This document shows positions 1 through 8,691 of a stretch of 38,352 nucleotides of DNA, in pieces. The stretch is from an uncultured Lysobacteraceae bacterium (GTDB taxonomy: Bacteria; Pseudomonadota; Gammaproteobacteria; Xanthomonadales; Xanthomonadaceae): contig CADECF010000007.1 in assembly GCA_902825775.1 (NCBI GenBank), positions 12,105 to 50,456 of the forward strand. The letters run 5' to 3'. The notes under the pieces were generated by a model. It ran no database searches. It was not told the origin of the DNA and worked only from the letters and a program-made list of their open reading frames with translations. A program made the position numbers and the translations under genes. Numbering within the stretch: the first letter of the stretch is position 1; the number at the start of each line of letters is the position of its first letter.

Positions 1-100
1 CTGAAGTCGCTCCCACAAGAGCTCGCGGCTGAAGTCGCTCCCACAAGAGCTCGCGACTGAAGTCGCTCCCACAAGAGCTCGCGGCTGAAGCCGCTCCCAC
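1..100. repeat. Tandem 28-bp REP-type array at left edge
   Basis: Three and a half head-to-tail copies of a 28-base unit fill positions 1-28, 29-56, 57-84 and 85-100. The unit contains GTCGCTCCCACAAGAGCTCG. Copies differ only at single bases: the last base of copy 2 is a, and the last copy has GCCGCTCCCAC. This is the right half of the REP palindrome seen elsewhere in the window (4718, 7062, 12799, 15107), but here it is tandem and direct instead of paired and inverted. The array may continue left of the window. It ends about 10 bases beyond the rodA stop codon. Confidence 0.85.
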
Positions 101-110
101 AGTGCGCATC

Positions 111-1223
111 TCAGCGCACATGCATCGGCTTATGCGCCCGCACCGCCATCACCACGCCCAGGCCCGCGAGGAGCGACACCGCCGAAGTACCGCCGTAACT
201 CAGCAGCGGCATCGGCACGCCGACCACCGGCAGCAAGCCCGAAACCATGCCGCCGTTGACGATCACGTAGACGAACATCGCCAGCCCCAGCGCGCCTGCC
301 AGCACGCGCGAATAGGTGTCGCGCGCCTGCGCCGCGATCCACAAACAGCGGCCGATCACGAACAAGTACAGCGACAGCACCACCGCCACGCCCACCCAGC
401 CGAATTCTTCGCTCAGCACCGCGAAGATGAAATCGGTGGTGTGCTCGGGCAGATAGTCCAATCGCGATTGCGAACCCTGCCCCCAACCCTTGCCGACCCA
501 GCCGCCAGAGCCCACCGCGATCTTGGACTGGATGATGTTCCAGCCGGTACCCAGCGGATCGGATTCGGGATTGAGGAAGGTCAGGATGCGGTCCTTCTGG
601 TAAGGCTTGAGCCACCAGAACCACGCCGCCGGCGCTGCGGCCGCCACGCCGGCCGCGGCCGCGCCCATCCACCACCACGACAACCCGGCCAGGAACAGCA
701 CGAACACGCCGCTCACCGCGACCAGCATGCCGGTGCCGAAATCCGGCTGCAGGAGGATCAGCCCAGTCGGGATCGCGATCAACGCGCCGGCGATCAGCAC
801 CACGTGCACGCGCGGCGGCAGCGGCTCGCGGTGCAGGTACCAGGCCAGCATCATCGGCAGGCTCAGCTTGAGCAGTTCCGAGGGCTGGAAATAGAACACT
901 TTCAGGTCGATCCAGTGATGCCCGTGCTTGCCGGTGCCGATGAAAAGCACCGCGATCAGCGGCAGCATCGACAAGGCGAAGATCGCCGGCGTCCAGGTGC
1001 GCAAGCGCATCGCCGGCACGCGCGACAGCGCCCACATCGCCGCCGCGCCGACCATGAAACGCGCGCCCTGCGCGAACACCGGCCGCAGGCTGCCGTTGCC
1101 GGCGCTGTATTGCACCATCAGGCTGATCACCATTAGCGCCAACAGCGCCAGGCAAAGCGGCCAGTCCAGCGTGCGCACGACGCGCGCGATTAGTTCGCTC
1201 AGCCAGCGCAGGATCACGTTCAA
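111..1223 (-). CDS. rodA: RodA, peptidoglycan glycosyltransferase (SEDS family)
   Basis: RodA polymerises lipid II into glycan strands in the inner membrane as part of the elongasome, working with PBP2 (mrdA just upstream). The 370-residue protein is almost entirely hydrophobic, with about ten membrane segments, and carries SEDS signatures: QPDFGTG in the middle, DFIFAVLSEEFG, and a C-terminal VGVPMPLLSYGGTS. Length is usual for RodA. The start is a choice between TTG at 1223, which overlaps the mrdA stop as TTGA, and GTG at 1217; both give a NVILRWLSEL-like start, and I prefer TTG because it matches the usual N terminus (M/L-NVILRW) and the coupled overlap. It is the last gene of mreC-mreD-mrdA-rodA. 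Confidence 0.93.
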   Translation of the reverse strand: MNVILRWLSELIARVVRTLDWPLCLALLALMVISLMVQYSAGNGSLRPVFAQGARFMVGAAAMWALSRVPAMRLRTWTPAIFALSMLPLIAVLFIGTGKHGHHWIDLKVFYFQPSELLKLSLPMMLAWYLHREPLPPRVHVVLIAGALIAIPTGLILLQPDFGTGMLVAVSGVFVLFLAGLSWWWMGAAAAGVAAAAPAAWFWWLKPYQKDRILTFLNPESDPLGTGWNIIQSKIAVGSGGWVGKGWGQGSQSRLDYLPEHTTDFIFAVLSEEFGWVGVAVVLSLYLFVIGRCLWIAAQARDTYSRVLAGALGLAMFVYVIVNGGMVSGLLPVVGVPMPLLSYGGTSAVSLLAGLGVVMAVRAHKPMHVR

Positions 1224-3178
1224 CGCACCGGCTCCGTCTGCGGCGATGCGGCCGCGGGTGCGGCATGGTTCGCGACCGCGGTGACCACCGGCGGCGCGAC
1301 CGGAATCGCGTCCGGATCCGGCTCCGGCATTTTGCCCAGCAGCCAGGCATCGAAGATCTTGCGTGCGATCGGCGCCGCGGTGGTGCCGCCGTAACCGCCA
1401 TGCTCCACCGACACGGCGACGGCGATGGTCGGATTCTCGGCCGGCGCGTAACCGACGAACAGTGCCTGGTGACGCAAGTGGTAAGGCAGCAGGTGCGGAT
1501 TGAAACTGACGCTGCCTTTGCGGCTGATCTTCTGCGCGGTGCCGGTTTTGCCCGCCATCACGTACGATGCGCCGCGCGCCATGGCCGCGCCCGTGCCGCC
1601 GGGCAGCATCGTGCCCATCATGCCTTCCTGCACGGCGCGCACATTGGCCGCATTGTCGGAGATGCGCACCGGTTCGGGTTGCGCGAGCGGCAGCCACGGC
1701 GATTGATAGCCGTCCCGCCGCGCGGACACCAGATGCGGACGGCGCAATTGGCCGCCGTCGGCGATCGCCGCGGTGCCGCGCACCAGTTGCAGGGTGGTGG
1801 CGACCCACGAACCCTGGCCGATGCCGGCGTTGACGGTTTCGCCGGGATACCACGGCTCTTTGCTGTAGGTGGCCTTGTTCTGCGGCGACGGCACGGCGCC
1901 TGCGCGTTCGCCGACAAGATCGATGCCGGTCGGCGCGCCGAATCCGTACTGGCGCATGTAACGGTCGAAGCGATCGATGCCCATCTCGTAGGCGAGCTTG
2001 TAGTAGTAGAAGTTCACCGATGCGGCGATCGACTTGCGCAGATCGGTCCAGCCCGCGCCGCCGTGCGCATCGCGCCAGCCGCGTCCGCGCTGGCCGGGAA
2101 TGTGGAATTCGCCGGTCGAAAACACCTTGAATTCAGGCGTGCGCAGCCCGCTGTCCAGGCCGGCCAGGCCGATCAGCGGTTTCACCGTCGAACCCGGCGG
2201 ACCGCCGCCGAGCACATTGCGGTTGAACAGCGGCCGCGACGGATTCTCGATCAGCGATTTGTAATCGGCGTGCGAGATGCCGTTGACGAACAGGTTGGGG
2301 TCGTAACCGGGCAGGCTGACCATCGCCAGGATTTCGCCGGTGCGCGGATCGATCGCCACCGCCGAGCCGTCCAGGTCGCCGAACGCGGCGACCATGGCCT
2401 GCTGCAGATCCAGATCGATGCTCAGCCGCAGGTCCGCGCCGGGCGTGGCCGGCTGCACGCCCATCTGCCGCATCGCGCGGCCTTCGACATTGGTTTCCAC
2501 GCGCTCGAAACCGATCTTGCCGCGCAGCACTTCTTCGTAATAGCGCTCGATGCCGGTTTTGCCGATGTGCGTGTAGGCGGCATTGGTCTCGCCCATCGTC
2601 TCGAGATCCTTCTCGTCGATGCGCGACACGTAGCCGATCACATGCGCCAGCAGCGGGCCGTACGGATAACGCCGGTTGAGATACGGCACCAGCTCCACGC
2701 CGGGGAAGCGCCAGCGGTCGACGGCGAACCGCGCGGCTTCCTCGTCGCTGATCCGCAACTTGAGCGTGACCGGGCGGAAACTGCGCGTGGCCTTGCGGGT
2801 CTTCTCGAATGCGGCGATGTCTTCGGGCGAAAGCGCGATGATCGTGCCCAGCTCGGCGACCAGTTTTTTCGGATCGCCGGCTTTGTCCGGCACGACGTCG
2901 AGCCGGAACGCCGGCACGTTGTCGGCCAGGATGCGGCCTTTGCGATCGTAGATCAGGCCGCGTCCGGGCACGATCGGCCGCGGCTTGATCCGGTTGGCCT
3001 CGGCGCGCTGGGCGTATTCCTTGCCTTCGATGACCTGCAGCTTGAAATACCACAGCGCCAATCCGCCCAGCGCCACCAGCACGGCCGCGAAACCCAGCAG
3101 CGCGCGGCGACGGAACTGGTCGGCCTCGGCGACCAGATTCTTCAGATGCCGGCGCGGCGGGCGCAGCTTCATCTTCAT
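1220..3178 (-). CDS. mrdA: Penicillin-binding protein 2, elongasome transpeptidase
   Basis: PBP2 is the cell-elongation DD-transpeptidase that crosslinks glycan strands made by RodA. The 652-residue protein has a short cytoplasmic arginine-rich N terminus, one membrane anchor at about 26-45 (LLGFAAVLVALGGLALWYF), a dimerisation/pedestal region, and a C-terminal transpeptidase domain. The active-site motifs are intact: S330-T-V-K333 (SxxK), S387-V-N389 (SxN) and K544-T-G546 (KTG), closely matching E. coli PBP2 spacing. The ATG at 3178 overlaps the mreD stop by one base (TGATG); a second in-frame ATG lies two codons later. The reading frame stays open upstream through mreD, but that part is a shadow. 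Confidence 0.95.
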   Translation of the reverse strand: MKMKLRPPRRHLKNLVAEADQFRRRALLGFAAVLVALGGLALWYFKLQVIEGKEYAQRAEANRIKPRPIVPGRGLIYDRKGRILADNVPAFRLDVVPDKAGDPKKLVAELGTIIALSPEDIAAFEKTRKATRSFRPVTLKLRISDEEAARFAVDRWRFPGVELVPYLNRRYPYGPLLAHVIGYVSRIDEKDLETMGETNAAYTHIGKTGIERYYEEVLRGKIGFERVETNVEGRAMRQMGVQPATPGADLRLSIDLDLQQAMVAAFGDLDGSAVAIDPRTGEILAMVSLPGYDPNLFVNGISHADYKSLIENPSRPLFNRNVLGGGPPGSTVKPLIGLAGLDSGLRTPEFKVFSTGEFHIPGQRGRGWRDAHGGAGWTDLRKSIAASVNFYYYKLAYEMGIDRFDRYMRQYGFGAPTGIDLVGERAGAVPSPQNKATYSKEPWYPGETVNAGIGQGSWVATTLQLVRGTAAIADGGQLRRPHLVSARRDGYQSPWLPLAQPEPVRISDNAANVRAVQEGMMGTMLPGGTGAAMARGASYVMAGKTGTAQKISRKGSVSFNPHLLPYHLRHQALFVGYAPAENPTIAVAVSVEHGGYGGTTAAPIARKIFDAWLLGKMPEPDPDAIPVAPPVVTAVANHAAPAAASPQTEPVR

Positions 3179-3660
3179 CAGCGCGCTCGCCGGCCGAGCC
3201 GGATCGCATCGAACAACAGGTACAACGGCGCCCACAGCAGCGCGCTCAGCACCGGCGCCCACCAGAACAGGCCAGGCAGTTGCGGCTCGCCCAATCCGAG
3301 GTGGATCGCGGCGCTGACGATGCGGTCGTTGAGCAGCAGCACGCCGATCGCCAGCGATTGCTGCGACAGCGGGAAGAAGCGCAGCCGCGCGCGGAAACGG
3401 TCGAGGATGAACGCCATCACGGTCAGCCGCAGCGCCTGTTCGCCGAGCACGCCGCCGATCGCCAGATCGGCGAGCAGGCCGCAGACGAAGGCGAAGCCGA
3501 GCCCGGCGCTGTCGGGTTTCTCGATCACCCAGTACGCCACCACCAACGCCAGCCAGTAGGGACGGAACGGCGCCAGCGTATCGGGCAAGGGCAGCAGCCC
3601 CAGCAGCAATGCGGCGAACACGCTCAGCGGCATGATCCAGTTGTTGCGCCAGCGGCTCAT
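3178..3660 (-). CDS. mreD: MreD, rod shape-determining membrane protein
   Basis: MreD is an integral membrane scaffold of the elongasome that works with MreC and the MreB filament. The 160-residue product is very hydrophobic with five to six predicted membrane segments (for example FAALLLGLLPL near residue 15 and PYWLALVVAYWVI near 35) and the typical GLLADLAIGGVLGEQAL stretch found in MreD. Length is normal. The ATG at 3660 overlaps the mreC stop as ATGA and its own stop overlaps the mrdA start, so translation of the whole string is probably coupled. Confidence 0.92.
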   Translation of the reverse strand: MSRWRNNWIMPLSVFAALLLGLLPLPDTLAPFRPYWLALVVAYWVIEKPDSAGLGFAFVCGLLADLAIGGVLGEQALRLTVMAFILDRFRARLRFFPLSQQSLAIGVLLLNDRIVSAAIHLGLGEPQLPGLFWWAPVLSALLWAPLYLLFDAIRLGRRAR

Positions 3661-4556
3661 CGCGATTCTCCGCCTGCCGGCGCTTGCGCCGCGCTCGGCG
3701 AAGATACGGCCGGCGTCGAGGCGGGCGCATTCACCCGCAACAGCAATACTTCGCGCCCGCGATCCAGCTGCGCCGCCGGCTTCAATTCGCCCAGCAGGAA
3801 GGCGCGGCTATCGTCTGGCCGCAGCACTGCGATGGTGCCGATCGGGAAGCCGGCGGGAAAACGCCCGCCTAAACCCGAGGTGACCACGCTGTCGCCCACC
3901 TTGACGTCGCTCGACAGCGGAATATTCGCCAGTTCGAGCCGGCCGCCGCGGCCATACACCACCAGACGCACGCCGTTGCGCGCGACCGTCGCCGGCAAGG
4001 CGTGATCGGGATCGGTCAGCAGCAGCACGGTCGAAGTGAAGGGCTTGACCTCGATGATCTGGCCGAGCACGCCGCCGGCATCGATCACCACCTGGCCCAG
4101 ACGTACGCCGGCGCTGCTGCCGGCGCCGAGCACCAGGCGTTGCCGGGTCGGATCCAAGTCGATATTCAGGATCGGCGCCAGTTGCACGTCCAGTTGGCCG
4201 CGCTGGGCCGCGCCGAGCATGCCGCGCAGGCGCGCGTTTTCGTCGGCCGCGGCCTGCAGCCGGGCCAGGCGCGCGCCGCTGATCAGCAACGCGTTGCGCA
4301 GCAGGCGGTTGTCGTCGGCCAGGCGCGAGCGTGTGGCGGCGTCGTCGTGGACGCTGTTGCCGATGCGGCCGGGCAATCCGGCCAGCCACCACAGCGGCTG
4401 GGTGATGAGTTCGGCCTTGCCGCGGATCTGTTGCAGCCAACCGCCGCGGTGGTCCAGCACGATCAGCGCCACGCCCAGCGCCAGGTACGCCAGCAACCGC
4501 AAAGTGCCGGCGACATCGGCAGGACGAACGGGAGCGGGACCGGCGTAGGAAGGCAC
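3657..4556 (-). CDS. mreC: MreC, rod shape-determining periplasmic scaffold
   Basis: MreC is a bitopic protein that links the cytoplasmic MreB filament to PBP2 and RodA. The 299-residue product has one N-terminal membrane helix at about residues 20-36 (LLAYLALGVALIVL), a predicted coiled-coil (about 70-110: RSRLADDNRLLRNALL ... ADENARLRGML) and the two-barrel MreC core with GAGSSAGVRLGQVVIDAGG and VVTSGLGGRFPAGFPIG. A proline/alanine-rich tail (APASTPAVSSPSAAQAP) follows. The start is GTG at 4556 with no strong ribosome site. It is separated from mreB by 250 bases, so it may have its own promoter, but I cannot point to one. Confidence 0.93.
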   Translation of the reverse strand: MPSYAGPAPVRPADVAGTLRLLAYLALGVALIVLDHRGGWLQQIRGKAELITQPLWWLAGLPGRIGNSVHDDAATRSRLADDNRLLRNALLISGARLARLQAAADENARLRGMLGAAQRGQLDVQLAPILNIDLDPTRQRLVLGAGSSAGVRLGQVVIDAGGVLGQIIEVKPFTSTVLLLTDPDHALPATVARNGVRLVVYGRGGRLELANIPLSSDVKVGDSVVTSGLGGRFPAGFPIGTIAVLRPDDSRAFLLGELKPAAQLDRGREVLLLRVNAPASTPAVSSPSAAQAPAGGESR

Positions 4557-4684
4557 GTGGGCAGGTCGGCAGTGCGAATAAGCGAAGAGTATGCCGTTGA
4601 CGGCGAAAATCCGCTCATACGAGCGGCGAAATAGCGATGTGGTACGCGAAACGCCGGTATCAGCCTAGACCCATTTTCTTATCG

Positions 4685-4717
4685 GCGCCGCCTTTGTGGA
4701 AAGCCGGCGCTTTTTTT
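4685..4717 (+). terminator. Hairpin plus T-run on the plus strand
   Basis: The arms GCGCCGCCTTT (4685-4695) and AAAGCCGGCGC (4700-4710) pair with one mismatch and are followed by seven T residues (4711-4717). Read on the plus strand this looks like an intrinsic terminator. Both flanking genes (mreB, mreC) run on the minus strand, where no T-run follows the stem. It would stop antisense transcription entering mreB, or it may just be a stem. There is no plus-strand gene upstream in the window for it to serve. Confidence 0.4.
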
Positions 4718-4797
4718 GTGGTAGCGGCTTAAGCCGCGAGCTCTTCACGATGACGATGGCTTGTGGGAAGAACTCGCGGCTGAAGCCGCTCCCACAA
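4718..4797. repeat. REP-type inverted pair between mreB and mreC
   Basis: The left arm (GTGGTAGCGGCTTAAGCCGCGAG type, 4718-4745) and right arm (4768-4797, ending GCCGCTCCCACAA) are inverted copies of the window's commonest palindrome, with a spacer of about 22 bases. It starts 10 bases past the mreB stop. In a read-through transcript it would form a long stem, so it may limit expression or protect the mreB message. Confidence 0.85.
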
Positions 4798-4806
4798 TAT
4801 CCCGCA

Positions 4807-5895
<1,089 letters not shown>

Positions 5896-6099
5896 CTAGA
5901 CTAACAAAAAGCGCTTGCCGGTGTTGGGGCGGCGCTAGCGGGAAACCGCTGGAAAATCCGCGCGCCCGAGCATTCGCCCCGCGCCCGCCACCGGGACCCC
6001 GAGCACGAGGCCCCGGGCACGAAAATCGGCTTCCCGCTGGCCTCGCCCGGCCCCGCCCGCTACCCTAGCCGGCCTTCCGAAGCCTTCGAGCGATTGCCG

Positions 6100-7032
6100 A
6101 TGTCTGCGCTGATCTGCGGTTCCCTGGCCTACGACACCATCATGGTGTTCCCCGACCAGTTCAAGAACCACATCCTGCCCGACAAGGTGCACATCCTGAA
6201 TGTGTCGTTCCTGGTGCCCCGGATGCGCCGCGAGTTCGGCGGCTGCGCGGGCAATATCGCCTACAACCTCAAGCTGCTGGGCGGCGAGCCGGTGCCGATG
6301 GCCACCGTGGGCCAGGACTTCGGCCCCTACCGCGAGTGGTTCGAGGAGCTGGGCATCCGCCTGGACCAGGTCAAGGTGATCGACGAGCTGTTCACCCCGC
6401 AGGCCTTCATCACCACCGACCACGACAACAACCAGATCACCGCTTTCCATCCCGGCGCGATGATGCGTTCGTACGAGAACCATGTGCGCAACGTCGAGGG
6501 CGTCACCTTCGGCATCGTCAGTCCCGACGGCCGCGAGGGCATGCTGCAGAACGCCAAGGAATTCGCCGAAGCCGGGATTCCCTTCATCTTCGATCCGGGC
6601 CAGGCGATGCCGCTGTTCAACGGCGAGGAACTGCGCCACTTCATCGACCAGGCCGATTACGTCACCGTCAACGATTACGAATCCAATCTGCTGCAGGAAC
6701 GCACCGGTTGGAGCGAGAAGGACATCGCCGGCAAAGTGAAGGCCTACATCGTCACCCGCGGCCCGCACGGTTGCGAAATCCACGCCGAAGGCAAGAAGCA
6801 CAACGTGCCGCCGGCACACGAACGCCGCGTCACCGATCCGACCGGCTGCGGCGACGCCTTCCGCGCGGGTTTGATCTTCGGCATCGAGAAAGGCTACGAC
6901 TGGCTGACCATCGGCCGCATCGGCAACCTGATGGGCGCGCTGAAGGTCGAGCATCCCGGCACGCAGAACCAGCGCTTCGATTACGACGAATTCGCCGAAC
7001 AGTTCCGGCAGCAGTTCGGCTACGCGCTGTAA
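6100..7032 (+). CDS. PfkB/ribokinase-family sugar or nucleoside kinase
   Basis: This 310-residue protein belongs to the PfkB carbohydrate kinase family and resembles bacterial proteins annotated as adenosine or ribokinase-like kinases. The N-terminal substrate motif FGGCAGNIAYNLKLLGG (about 47-63) and the C-terminal ATP/anion-hole motif DPTGCGDAFRAG are both present; the expected catalytic base is Asp252. The substrate cannot be read from sequence: adenosine, ribose or fructose phosphate are all possible, with adenosine kinase the usual family label. ATG at 6100 is preferred over an in-frame TTG at 6094. The gene converges with the YbaK-type gene, with a REP hairpin between them. Confidence 0.9.
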   Translation: MSALICGSLAYDTIMVFPDQFKNHILPDKVHILNVSFLVPRMRREFGGCAGNIAYNLKLLGGEPVPMATVGQDFGPYREWFEELGIRLDQVKVIDELFTPQAFITTDHDNNQITAFHPGAMMRSYENHVRNVEGVTFGIVSPDGREGMLQNAKEFAEAGIPFIFDPGQAMPLFNGEELRHFIDQADYVTVNDYESNLLQERTGWSEKDIAGKVKAYIVTRGPHGCEIHAEGKKHNVPPAHERRVTDPTGCGDAFRAGLIFGIEKGYDWLTIGRIGNLMGALKVEHPGTQNQRFDYDEFAEQFRQQFGYAL

Positions 7033-7046
7033 TTTTTGGTTTTTCT

Positions 7047-7148
7047 TGTGGAAGCGGCTTTTGTGGGAGCGGCTTTAGCCGCGAGTTCTTCCTCTCGCCG
7101 ATCGCGGTGAACCGAAGAAAAAGCTCGCGGCTAAAGCCGCTCCCACAA
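7047..7148. repeat. REP-type inverted pair between convergent genes
   Basis: The arms at 7062-7090 (GTGGGAGCGGCTTTAGCCGCGAG) and 7120-7147 (its inverse, with CTAAAGCC) share the variant TTTAGCC in both arms, so the pair is self-complementary. A partial extra copy of the left end (TTGTGGAAGCGGCTT) precedes it at 7047-7060. It fills the 130-base gap between two converging genes and may serve both as a terminator. Confidence 0.85.
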
Positions 7149-7162
7149 AGAACAAACCCGCG

Positions 7163-7630
7163 TCACATCACATGCGCCATCCATAGCGTCTGCGGCTCGG
7201 CCAGGCGCTCGAACTCGGCATAAGGCATGCGCACCGCGTCGGTATGGGTGCCGGCGTTGAACACGATCTCCGCATGCCCGGACAGGCGCGCATCGACATA
7301 GACCGGCATGCCGTAAAGGTTGCCGAACGGCGGCATCGCGCCCAGTTCGCAATCGGGGAAGGCGCTCTTGAATTCGGATTCCTGGGCGATCTCGACCGCG
7401 CTGCCGCCGAGCGCCCGCGATAGCCGCGTCAGGTCGATGCGATAAGCGGCCGGCATCACCATCATCGCCATATCGCCGTCGATCTTCAGCATCACGGTCT
7501 TGGCGAACAGCTGTTCGCCGACGTGCGTCGCGGTCGCCGTATCGTGCGCGGTGACGGTGCGGTGGTGGGTGAGCGTCGCGTAAGGCGCGTGCCGCTCGTC
7601 CAGGAAATTATGCAGGCGTGGGGAGAGCAT
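7163..7630 (-). CDS. YbaK/EbsC-type aminoacyl-tRNA deacylase
   Basis: The 155-residue protein matches the YbaK/ProX superfamily, small cytoplasmic enzymes that hydrolyse wrongly charged aminoacyl-tRNAs in trans. Family features are the FAKTVMLK stretch (about 42-49), whose lysine is the usual catalytic residue, and the DCELGAMPPFGNLYGMPVYVD block. The exact tRNA substrate is not clear: Cys-tRNA(Pro) and Ala-tRNA(Pro) deacylases look alike here. The ATG at 7630 has GGAGA seven bases upstream, which settles the start over an upstream in-frame ATG. Monocistronic, flanked on both sides by REP palindromes. Confidence 0.88.
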   Translation of the reverse strand: MLSPRLHNFLDERHAPYATLTHHRTVTAHDTATATHVGEQLFAKTVMLKIDGDMAMMVMPAAYRIDLTRLSRALGGSAVEIAQESEFKSAFPDCELGAMPPFGNLYGMPVYVDARLSGHAEIVFNAGTHTDAVRMPYAEFERLAEPQTLWMAHVM

Positions 7631-7773
7631 GGCGGTCTCCGTCGCGCCGCCGGCCGTCCGAAGCGGCGGCGCCGCAGAGGTGTTTGGCGCGCGCATCCCG
7701 CGTCGCGCCGCCCGTGCGTTGCAACGCACGCGGCGAGCTTACTCCGGGCGCAATAAAGCTGCGTGAATGCGAC

Positions 7774-7970
7774 TTGCGGGAGCGGCTCTTGTGGGAGCGG
7801 CTTCAGCCGCGAGCTCTTCGAGATCGTGGCTGTATGGCGGACAAAAAGCTCGCGGCTTAAGCCGCTTCCACAAAGAGCAAGAGCAGCGGGGCAAGCCCCG
7901 CTCTACAAAGACAAGAGCGAAAGCTCGCGGCTGAAGCCGCTCCCACAAGAGCCGCCCCCACAAAAGCGGG
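7774..7970. repeat. Compound palindrome cluster in a 344-bp gap
   Basis: The gap 7631-7974 holds no gene I can support. From 7774 it is packed with repeats: a truncated REP left end (GCGGGAGCGGCTCTTG, 7776-7791), a full inverted REP pair (left 7790-7817, right 7845-7873), a different hairpin at about 7883-7908 (AGCGGGGCAAGCCCCGCT), another REP right arm at 7919-7949 and a degraded copy ending at about 7970. Two unrelated palindrome families lie side by side. The first 140 bases of the gap are plain sequence. Confidence 0.8.
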
Positions 7971-7974
7971 CCGG

Positions 7975-8691
7975 TCAGTCCCAGCCGGGCAGATTCGCGC
8001 CGTCCAAGCCGCCGACTTCGAATACCGCGGTACGCGTGCCGCCCGCCTTCACCGGGAATTCGATCGCGATCGTTTTGGATTTGCGCGCCAGGCGCCACAG
8101 CGCGCGTTCGTCTTCGATGAACATCGCGATCGCTTCATCGGTCTTGGGCCGCGTGGCGGCCATCGCTTTGGCCGCGGCATCGTCGGCCTTGACCTGCACC
8201 CTGCAGCCGCCCGGACAACGGAAATCGCCGGCCTGCAGCACCAGATACGCACTGCGGCCCCATTCCGGATGGTCGCGGAAGATCAAGCGCACCGGCTTGG
8301 CGCCGCTGCCGTCCACGTCGACCCGGTCCTTGGCATAAATCGAAGCCGTCTTCTGCGTGCCCTTGCTGCCCACCGCGACGTTGTCGTAGCTCCACAACCC
8401 CACCAGGCGGCGATCGTCGCGTGCGGCCTCCGCCTTCGCCTTGATCTCCTCGTAGCCCTGCTTGGCCTTGGCCGCCGCCTGCGTACCGGCGTACTGCCAC
8501 TGCAGCAGATCGGCCTGCGCACGCGCGAGTTCCCACTTCTGCTCGGCCACCGCGGTTTCGTATTGCTGCAGGATCGGCGCGGCAGCCTGCTCTTTCGCAG
8601 CCAACTGCGCCGCGGCAACGGCTTTGGGGTCTTCGCCCTTGCACGCGGCGAGCGCGACGCAGGCGGTCAGCAGAAGGGCGAACTTGTTCAT
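7975..8691 (-). CDS. Uncharacterised lipoprotein
   Basis: I do not recognise a named family. The 238-residue protein starts with a lipoprotein signal peptide (MNKFALLLTACVALAAC, lipid-accepting Cys17 followed by Lys-Gly), then an alanine/lysine/glutamine-rich helical region (about 25-95, likely coiled coil: QLAAKEQAAAPILQQYETAV ...), then a beta-rich C-terminal domain starting near LVGLWSYDNVAVGSKGTQ. The C-terminal part resembles an invasion-associated or inhibitor-like periplasmic fold, but this is only impression. It contains one possible disulfide (FRCPGGCRVQV). The ATG overlaps the stop of the hydrolase gene as ATGA, so it is translated together with it. Confidence 0.85.
   Translation of the reverse strand: MNKFALLLTACVALAACKGEDPKAVAAAQLAAKEQAAAPILQQYETAVAEQKWELARAQADLLQWQYAGTQAAAKAKQGYEEIKAKAEAARDDRRLVGLWSYDNVAVGSKGTQKTASIYAKDRVDVDGSGAKPVRLIFRDHPEWGRSAYLVLQAGDFRCPGGCRVQVKADDAAAKAMAATRPKTDEAIAMFIEDERALWRLARKSKTIAIEFPVKAGGTRTAVFEVGGLDGANLPGWD

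Noticed and set aside
1-100. Regular 28-bp repeats as a CRISPR array
   Set aside because: Repeats directly abut, with no unique spacers, and match the REP family found across the window.
268-419. Assigning the toxin-like C-terminal domain (residue numbering in the 18922 protein) to an ADP-ribosyltransferase fold
   Set aside because: An Arg-Gly-Gly-Ser-Ser and later Glu are suggestive, but the usual R-S-E or H-Y-E pattern cannot be placed with confidence.
1265-3559. 764-codon plus-strand frame over mrdA
   Set aside because: The minus-strand product has all PBP2 active-site motifs; the plus-strand translation is His/Arg/Ala-rich with none.
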